Part shown: piece after piece, positions 58,701 to 64,000 of the stretch
How the letters are laid out: each line of letters opens with the position of its first letter
Numbering within the stretch: position 1 is the stretch's first letter
Assembly (NCBI RefSeq): GCF_019084045.1
Contig: NZ_JAHRED010000006.1
Span: 124,001 to 188,000, forward strand
Source of the DNA: Paeniglutamicibacter quisquiliarum
GTDB lineage: Bacteria; Actinomycetota; Actinomycetes; Actinomycetales; Micrococcaceae
DNA: 64,000 nucleotides
Direction: 5' to 3'
Made by a program: the position numbers and the translations under genes
Notes under the pieces: model-generated
Database searches by the model: none
Seen by the model: the letters and a program-made list of their open reading frames with translations, nothing else
Told to the model about the DNA's origin: nothing

Positions 58701-59764
58701 TCTTGCTCGGCACTGCGGTGCTGGTGCTGCTGGCCTCGCTGCGCGGCGTCGAGCTCATCCACGCCCTGGCCGGGGAACCGGGGAGCGAACCGCTTGACAG
58801 CATGATCGGGCTGGGCGCGACCTCTGTCATCCTGTTGATCATGGCGGTCTTCGGCGGGCGATTTGGCGCGGAGCCGGTGGGCTTCGCGTTGGTGGCCAGA
58901 CGGAGAACGGGCTGGGGGCCGGCCCACGCACGGGTGCTCTTTACCGCTTCACTGGCGGCACTGGGCCTGGGCGGATTGCTGGGCCAGGTCGATGGCGTGG
59001 ATCGGTACGTCTATGCCGGGGGATTGATGCTGATGATTGCGGTCTTCGCGGCCGCGGCCCTGGAGGTGCCGGCGCGATGGAAGGAAACCGGATACGAGGT
59101 CGCTGCCTTGGCCGGTGCCGCAGTCATCCACCGTTGTTGGTGGGTCGGCGTGGACGGGACAGGCGCCTTCGCCGCCTTCTACTACTGGATCATTGTGCTG
59201 GCGCTCCTGGCTGTCTACGAGTTTTCGCGCAAACGCGAGCGGAACGCGACAGTTGTCCTGGGCGCCTCCGCAGCGCTGCTGTCGATGGCGGGTCTGGGGA
59301 CAATTGTTTCCTCCAGCGTGGCCCAGCAGCTGGTGGTCTTGCTGAGCTTCACCGTATTGCTCGTCTTTGGCTTGCTGACCACCCGCAAGATCTTTACCAT
59401 CTGGGGAGCCGTCGGGGTCGCGGTTGCAGTGCTGTGGTTCCTGCGCGGATTCACTTTCCTCCTGTTGCTGCTCATCGCCGCGGGCCTGATTGCCCTGGCC
59501 TTGTGGAAGCTGGGGAAGATGAACAAGGGTGCGCAAAACCAAACCGCCCCGGGCCACGGGTATCCGCCGGCAGGTGGCGTTGAACCAACAGTCGATGGCA
59601 CCAACGCCCCCCACCGGACTGCCGAAATCCCCGGAGGACGGACAGGACCTGGACGCGAGGCGCCGAAGGAGACCCGAGTCCAGGAACCGGGAGCCCAACA
59701 GCAGCCAAGCGGCATGCCGTGGATGCGGCCGCGCGGCCAGGACACCGGCGATGAATCACGCTGA
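55712..59764 (+). CDS. Very large polytopic membrane protein, unknown function
   Basis: A 1350-residue protein. It starts with one N-terminal helix (MDWFIGVVVAVLMFFAGLFLG), then a Pro/Ala-rich segment (about 30-130), then some 30 or more hydrophobic helices arranged in pairs to about residue 1255, and finally a Pro/Gly/Thr-rich, probably cytoplasmic tail. No catalytic motif is obvious. The build recalls large DUF2339-like or permease-annotated proteins, but I cannot assign one. It lies between tuf and the S10 operon, a position usually free of such genes. ATG 55712 is used. Confidence 0.85.
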   Translation: MDWFIGVVVAVLMFFAGLFLGKRLSATKEAARRPAAVKSPDRTELAEAWQLGFDAATRATHPSDAPADLPLPEANAPVAPGAERRPAPAGAQPFSPGGPVSQVPPESAPTMRPAAPPYVPPVPVDPRVRALRNINITLYVAALLLVASASLFISLALPAQAKVVGLGIVALGFYVAGLVMHAQSERLRPAAAAFTATGLALIPMTGLAHYLLLSETPGASWFATSMVGTAAFVYAAGRLQSKVVAGLATTFLVSTAYSGGAVLNRGLIYYFLFSMLLATAITLVGFLRPRWIANIYLQSFTIAHRYLVPATVLAAVLSTAVLEAMDYAWIFAAAAVYYAVALFSSPARERFWHLAAARAAGMVSIGSFLHAAEVSSTDIFRIMAALLLLQLVLLAHRAGQYSRKLRVHPRLVKRETWVLVALAAVCTVLGAEEFLRDPGSTGAGQRLDLNWALALLVLCGLVVGAKLGGNFRWISLGAAALSFAEPGDGSQGRQGIVIAAAVIATWLLARGATGRGRHLLRWAARISSVVAAGALFAFAAAGWVLLPRHSGVLGTGSGSGDSAALGSAIEVASLVGATLALILQVGWSAAALRRSGPVGAVSGPAGTARFHEAGESLIFAGGVACASGTLWLLAAYMRWGAPLIHADVDRSVVGWSTLLWLGYQWDLILMWLLVVAGLVGATLVLGHVRSAAPVAADNAKGKPASGSSPRAELGPATLVHLGGLVALAAGLAIALDRHPSWMVELVALLGLGYAGIRILAGTETRVRVGYAVLAQVLFSGTAWHVADRFHMDGHGQYALLAFTIALAQTVRALLGRRAAAAGLGDPRTVLSVAALALLLLIPAAYLADRSGGLDQASLLIQCLCLSVFAGVLVKTQAARAASFRYASIPAALGFLGLVLTPALDGDLRTGGWLPIPLWGEEAASTMLVLLLVGILVAELRGVGGAGYRWVRATVGVMYWVPLIGMHGSSEPGWQVIAGLLGAAGVTIFAATWGVPLLLLGTAVLVLLASLRGVELIHALAGEPGSEPLDSMIGLGATSVILLIMAVFGGRFGAEPVGFALVARRRTGWGPAHARVLFTASLAALGLGGLLGQVDGVDRYVYAGGLMLMIAVFAAAALEVPARWKETGYEVAALAGAAVIHRCWWVGVDGTGAFAAFYYWIIVLALLAVYEFSRKRERNATVVLGASAALLSMAGLGTIVSSSVAQQLVVLLSFTVLLVFGLLTTRKIFTIWGAVGVAVAVLWFLRGFTFLLLLLIAAGLIALALWKLGKMNKGAQNQTAPGHGYPPAGGVEPTVDGTNAPHRTAEIPGGRTGPGREAPKETRVQEPGAQQQPSGMPWMRPRGQDTGDESR

Positions 59765-59810
59765 CCCCGCAAGTGGTGACCGGTGCCCGGTCGGGCGCTA
59801 GGCTGGCAGC

Positions 59811-59939
59811 ATGAAGTTCTTGATAGTCGTGCTCATCGTGGTGGTAGTCGTCGTGGTCGTCATGCGCGTGCGCAAGCAGTTCTCCAGTGAGATCGCGCGG
59901 GCGAAGGACATCCGGCGGGCCAACGGCGACGAACACTAG
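59811..59939 (+). CDS. 42-residue single-span membrane peptide
   Basis: ATG 59811 begins MKFLIVVLIVVVVVVVV, an extreme valine-rich helix, followed by a basic, charged segment (RVRKQFSSEIARAKDIRR) ending NGDEH. It starts 46 bases after the giant membrane protein and is probably co-transcribed. Function unknown. The strong N-terminal helix and clean stop suggest a real peptide. Confidence 0.55.
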   Translation: MKFLIVVLIVVVVVVVVMRVRKQFSSEIARAKDIRRANGDEH

Positions 59940-60483
59940 CCGAGGCGGAACGGGCGCAGTGAGCTTGTTCACGCGCCGATGCCCGGGTCGGGAAACCGAT
60001 GCGGATGCTCCGACCGGAATTCCGGCGATTTTCCCTCCTCCGGCACCGCGTGAAGTTCCGTTCCGGACGCCTTCGCGCCCGGCGGCCTCCGGCGGGGGAG
60101 AAAGCAGATTTGGTGTTTCGGCCCGAAACCTGACACACTAGACAAGTTGTTCATGAGTATTTCCATGCTCTGTGTCTGCTGATCGGGAAACCGACACCGG
60201 GGCACGGGGTTTCAACCGAGATTGTGTCTCACCCGGGATAATGCCCGGGGCTGGGGAGCAATACAACCGAATTTTTGGAAACATTAACAATGTCCCCCAC
60301 GTATCCATCGGATTCGTATCGCTTTCAAACGCGACACGCCCGAGCGCGGGGGTCGGGCTTCGGCGGATTGAGGAACCCGGATTTATCCGGATTCAGTTCG
60401 ATGCGAGGCGTGCCGGTCCACTATTGGACCCGTAGGGCACAGTAACTGTACAGAGAGTGCTAATTAGAAAGAGGCATCACGCC
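59940..60483. other. Upstream region of the S10 operon
   Basis: No gene is visible in these 544 bases. There is a GATAAT box (60236-60241) without a matching -35, a short CCGGAT/ATCCGG hairpin near 60379-60392, and TTGGAC (about 60424) with no good -10 at 17 bp. The S10 promoter must lie here, but I cannot place it. Confidence 0.4.
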
Positions 60484-60792
60484 ATGGCGGGACAAAAAAT
60501 CCGCATCCGGCTGAAGTCGTATGACCACGAGGTCATTGACGTTTCTGCCCGGAAGATCGTTGAGACGGTGACGCGCGCTGGCGCAACCGTAGTCGGCCCA
60601 GTGCCGCTGCCAACGGAAAAGAACGTGTACTGCGTTATCCGTTCGCCCCACAAGTACAAAGACAGCCGTGAGCACTTTGAAATGCGCACGCACAAGCGTC
60701 TGATCGACATCATCGATCCGACCCCGAAGGCCGTAGATTCGCTGATGCGTCTTGACCTGCCGGCGGATGTCAACATCGAAATCAAGCTCTAG
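60484..60792 (+). CDS. rpsJ: 30S ribosomal protein S10
   Basis: The 102-residue product has [17 protein letters not shown] and [29 protein letters not shown], invariant in S10. The ATG at 60484 (MAGQK) is the homologous start; an upstream in-frame start at 60457 adds nine unrelated residues. It is the first gene of the S10 ribosomal operon. Confidence 0.98.
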
Positions 60793-60811
60793 GGGAGGTG
60801 GCGAGAAAACT

Positions 60812-61462
60812 ATGACCGCAACCCGTAATGTCAAGGGACTGTTGGGCACGAAGCTCGGCATGACCCAGGTTTGGGACGAGAACAACAACCTCATCCCGGT
60901 AACCGTCGTACAGGCCGACAGCAATGTCGTCACTCAGCTGCGTAACGCCGAGCGCGATGGCTATGTAGCGGTTCAGATCGGCTACGGCCAGATCGACCCG
61001 CGCAAGGTCACCAAGCCGCTGGCAGGCCACTTCGAGGCAGCAGGGGTCACCCCGCGCCGCCACGTCGTTGAACTGCGCACTGCCGACGCCGATTCCTACG
61101 CCGCAGGCCAGGAACTCACCGTCGAAATCTTCGCCGCTGGCCAGAAGGTCGACGTCGTCGGAACTTCCAAGGGTAAGGGCTTCGCCGGCGTCATGAAGCG
61201 CCACGGCTTCCACGGTGCTCCGGCATCGCACGGTGCTCACAAGAACCACCGTAAGCCGGGCTCCATCGGCGGCGCTTCGACCCCGGGCCGCGTGTTCCAG
61301 GGCCAGAAGATGGCCGGTCGCATGGGCGCCGAGCGCGTCACCACGCAGAACCTCACCGTTCACGCAGTGGATGCCGAGAAGAACCTCCTGCTGATCAAGG
61401 GTGCCGTTCCCGGCGCCCGCGGCCGCGTCGTTCTCGTGCGCACCGCTGTGAAGGGAGCATAA
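60812..61462 (+). CDS. rplC: 50S ribosomal protein L3
   Basis: The 216-residue protein has [16 protein letters not shown] near the start and the peptidyl-transferase-side loop with [22 protein letters not shown] 60812 follows GGGGAGG; an upstream in-frame ATG at 60752 overlaps rpsJ. Confidence 0.98.
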   Translation: MTATRNVKGLLGTKLGMTQVWDENNNLIPVTVVQADSNVVTQLRNAERDGYVAVQIGYGQIDPRKVTKPLAGHFEAAGVTPRRHVVELRTADADSYAAGQELTVEIFAAGQKVDVVGTSKGKGFAGVMKRHGFHGAPASHGAHKNHRKPGSIGGASTPGRVFQGQKMAGRMGAERVTTQNLTVHAVDAEKNLLLIKGAVPGARGRVVLVRTAVKGA

Positions 61463-61466
61463 CTAA

Positions 61467-62069
61467 ATGTCTAACGCACTCACCGTCGAGTTCCCTTCGG
61501 AGATCTTTGACGTTCAGACCAACGTTCCGCTGCTGCACCAGGTCGTCGTGGCCCAGCTGGCAGCTGCTCGCCAGGGTACGCACAAGACCAAGAACCGCGC
61601 CGAAGTTTCCGGTGCCGGTCGCAAGCCGTTCAAGCAGAAGGGCACCGGCCGCGCCCGTCAGGGTTCAATCCGTGCTCCTCACATGACCGGCGGTGGCGTT
61701 GTCCACGGTCCGACTCCTCGCGATTACAGCCAGCGCACCCCCAAGAAGATGAAGGCTGCTGCATTGCGCGGCGCCCTGTCTGACCGCGCTCGCAACAACC
61801 GCATTCACGTCATTGAAGCCCTGGTTGAAGGCACCACGCCGAACACCAAGGCCGCACTGGCCACCCTGCGCGCTCTGTCCGAGCGCAAGAACCTGCTCGT
61901 AGTCATCGAGCGCGCCAACGATGTTGCGGCCCTTTCGGTCCGTAACCTCCCCGAGGTCCACGTCCTGTACGTAGACCAGCTCAACACTTACGATGTGCTG
62001 GTTTCCGACGACGTTGTCTTCACCAAGGCCGCTTTTGATGCCCTGGTCCAGAAGGAGGAAGCCAAATGA
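61467..62069 (+). CDS. rplD: 50S ribosomal protein L4
   Basis: The 200-residue product has [41 protein letters not shown] and [16 protein letters not shown], typical of L4 and its tunnel extension. It starts 4 bases after rplC; the stop overlaps rplW as ATGA. Confidence 0.98.
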   Translation: MSNALTVEFPSEIFDVQTNVPLLHQVVVAQLAAARQGTHKTKNRAEVSGAGRKPFKQKGTGRARQGSIRAPHMTGGGVVHGPTPRDYSQRTPKKMKAAALRGALSDRARNNRIHVIEALVEGTTPNTKAALATLRALSERKNLLVVIERANDVAALSVRNLPEVHVLYVDQLNTYDVLVSDDVVFTKAAFDALVQKEEAK

Positions 62070-62368
62070 GCACCTTCTCTAAGGCTCCGCACGATGTGGT
62101 CATCGCACCCGTCGTTTCGGAAAAGAGCTACGGTCTGATCGACGAAGGCAAGTACACCTTCCTGGTTGACCCGCGTTCAAACAAGTCGGAAATCAAGAAC
62201 GCCGTGGAAGCCATCTTCTCGGTCAAGGTTGACTCCGTAAACACCCTCAATCGTGCCGGCAAGCGCAAGCGCACCAAGTTCGGATGGGGGACGCGCAAGG
62301 CTACCAAGCGTGCGATCGTCTCCCTGAAGGAAGGCTCGATTGACATCTTCGGCGGTCCGCTTTCCTAA
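62066..62368 (+). CDS. rplW: 50S ribosomal protein L23
   Basis: A 100-residue L23 with the conserved [17 protein letters not shown] and [21 protein letters not shown]. It binds near the tunnel exit, where signal-recognition particle and trigger factor dock. It overlaps rplD (ATGA). Confidence 0.97.
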   Translation: MSTFSKAPHDVVIAPVVSEKSYGLIDEGKYTFLVDPRSNKSEIKNAVEAIFSVKVDSVNTLNRAGKRKRTKFGWGTRKATKRAIVSLKEGSIDIFGGPLS

Positions 62369-62398
62369 GCGGAGACCACTTTAACGAGGAATTAAACT

Positions 62399-63238
<840 letters not shown>

Positions 63239-63250
63239 GAGCCTGGAAAC

Positions 63251-63532
63251 ATGCCACGCAGCCTGAAGAAAGGCCCCTTCGTCGATCAGCACCTTTTTGT
63301 TAAGGTCGCTGCTGAGAACGAAAAGGGCACCAAGAACGTCATTAAGACGTGGTCCCGCCGTTCGATGATCATCCCCGACATGCTCGGGCACACGATCGCC
63401 GTACACGACGGACGTAAGCACATCCCCGTGTTTGTCACCGAGTCGATGGTCGGGCACAAGCTCGGCGAGTTCAGCCCGACCCGGACGTTCCGCAGCCACG
63501 TGAAGGACGACAAGAAGGGCAAGCGCCGCTAA
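63251..63532 (+). CDS. rpsS: 30S ribosomal protein S19
   Basis: The 93-residue protein has [34 protein letters not shown] and the ending [20 protein letters not shown]. It lies in the 30S head and contacts the A-site tRNA. Confidence 0.98.
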   Translation: MPRSLKKGPFVDQHLFVKVAAENEKGTKNVIKTWSRRSMIIPDMLGHTIAVHDGRKHIPVFVTESMVGHKLGEFSPTRTFRSHVKDDKKGKRR

Positions 63533-63589
63533 CCCGCAAGGGTTTAGCGAGTGCTTAGCACTTCTTCGAGAGACGAGAGAAGGAAAGCA

Positions 63590-63955
63590 ATGGAAGCCAA
63601 GGCAATTGCGCGCCATATCCGCGTGACGCCTATGAAGGCCCGGCGCGTCGTCAACCTTGTTCGTGGCAAGCAGACGAACGAAGCACTGGCGATCCTGAAG
63701 TTTGCCCCGCAGGCAGCTTCAGAGCCAGTGTTCAAGGTTGTAGCATCGGCAGTGGCTAACGCCCGTGCCGCCGCAGACCGCGAGGGTGTCGCGTTCAACG
63801 AAGACGAGCTGTTCATCAGCGAAGCGTTTGTTGACGAGGGTCCGACCATGAAGCGGTTCCAGCCGCGTGCTCAGGGTCGGGCATACCAAATCAAGAAGCG
63901 CACGAGCCACATCACTGTGGTCGTCGCAACCCCTAAGAAGGGTGGGGAAGAGTAA
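63590..63955 (+). CDS. rplV: 50S ribosomal protein L22
   Basis: The 121-residue product has [22 protein letters not shown] at the start and the tunnel-lining hairpin [26 protein letters not shown] 63590 (MEAKA) follows AGGAAAG; the in-frame ATG at 63551 adds 13 unrelated residues. Confidence 0.98.
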   Translation: MEAKAIARHIRVTPMKARRVVNLVRGKQTNEALAILKFAPQAASEPVFKVVASAVANARAAADREGVAFNEDELFISEAFVDEGPTMKRFQPRAQGRAYQIKKRTSHITVVVATPKKGGEE

Positions 63956-64000
63956 ATGGGACAGAAGGTTAACCCGCATGGGTTCCGACTCGGTATCACT
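63956..64000 (+). CDS. rpsC: 30S ribosomal protein S3, cut by the window end
   Basis: Only the first 15 codons (MGQKVNPHGFRLGIT) are present; this is the invariant S3 N terminus. The TAA of rplV is separated from this ATG by no bases. Confidence 0.95.
   Translation, partial: MGQKVNPHGFRLGIT

Overview
The window is chromosomal DNA from a high-GC actinobacterium, most likely a member of Micrococcaceae (Arthrobacter sensu lato, e.g. Paeniglutamicibacter or Glutamicibacter). The evidence is the GC-rich codon use, frequent GTG/TTG starts, a mycothiol synthase gene, a paired HadA/HadB-like dehydratase locus, ppk1 next to a MutT1-type Nudix/phosphatase gene, and TANNNT-type -10 boxes. I see no insertion sequence, prophage or CRISPR array; the layout is that of a core genome.

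Region by region: (1) 1-2.7 kb: two identical tRNA-Thr(GGT) genes, one tRNA-Met(CAT), and two divergent DedA membrane proteins. (2) 2.9-10.8 kb: an Ala/Pro/Lys-rich protein with a MinD/ParA-like C-terminal ATPase, a DUF2797 protein, then a compact run of dehydratase pair, MFS transporter, murB and an AlkZ-like winged-helix protein. (3) 10.9-19.5 kb, mostly minus strand: asd; thyA-folA-small membrane protein (ATGA overlaps); ppk1-Nudix; mshD and a GlnR-like regulator. (4) 19.6-26 kb: membrane protein, 38-aa peptide, nitrobindin-like protein, YgfZ-like protein, a secreted nucleotidase-like protein with a damaged metal site, a GNAT protein and pfkA. (5) 26.3-30.5 kb: an envelope-stress module in which PspC-domain proteins diverge from a PspC-containing histidine kinase and its LuxR-type response regulator. 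(6) 30.6-37.4 kb: aspC, tRNA-Trp, secE-nusG-rplK-rplA, a 0.9-kb structured non-coding interval, and rplJ-rplL. (7) 37.5-40.4 kb: an acyltransferase, a YbaK-type protein and a thiolase lie between rplL and rpoB. (8) 40.6-64 kb: rpoB-rpoC, a DUF222/HNH gene, rpsL-rpsG-fusA-tuf, a 1350-residue polytopic membrane protein, a 42-aa peptide, and the start of the S10 operon (rpsJ-rplC-rplD-rplW-rplB-rpsS-rplV-rpsC, the last cut by the window end).

The main non-routine signal is the interval between rplA and rplJ (35460-36359). It holds a 17-bp perfect inverted repeat, a promoter-like pair, a run of hairpins in which two adjacent 13-nt loops carry the same C-rich motif (resembling the actinobacterial 6C small RNA), a second promoter, and a rho-independent attenuator about 65 nt upstream of rplJ. 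Other points worth checking are the CTG-like start of the MFS gene coupled to the dehydratase stop, the variant Walker A motif KGGANKT, the nucleotidase-like protein lacking its distal metal ligands, and the PspC-rich signalling module.
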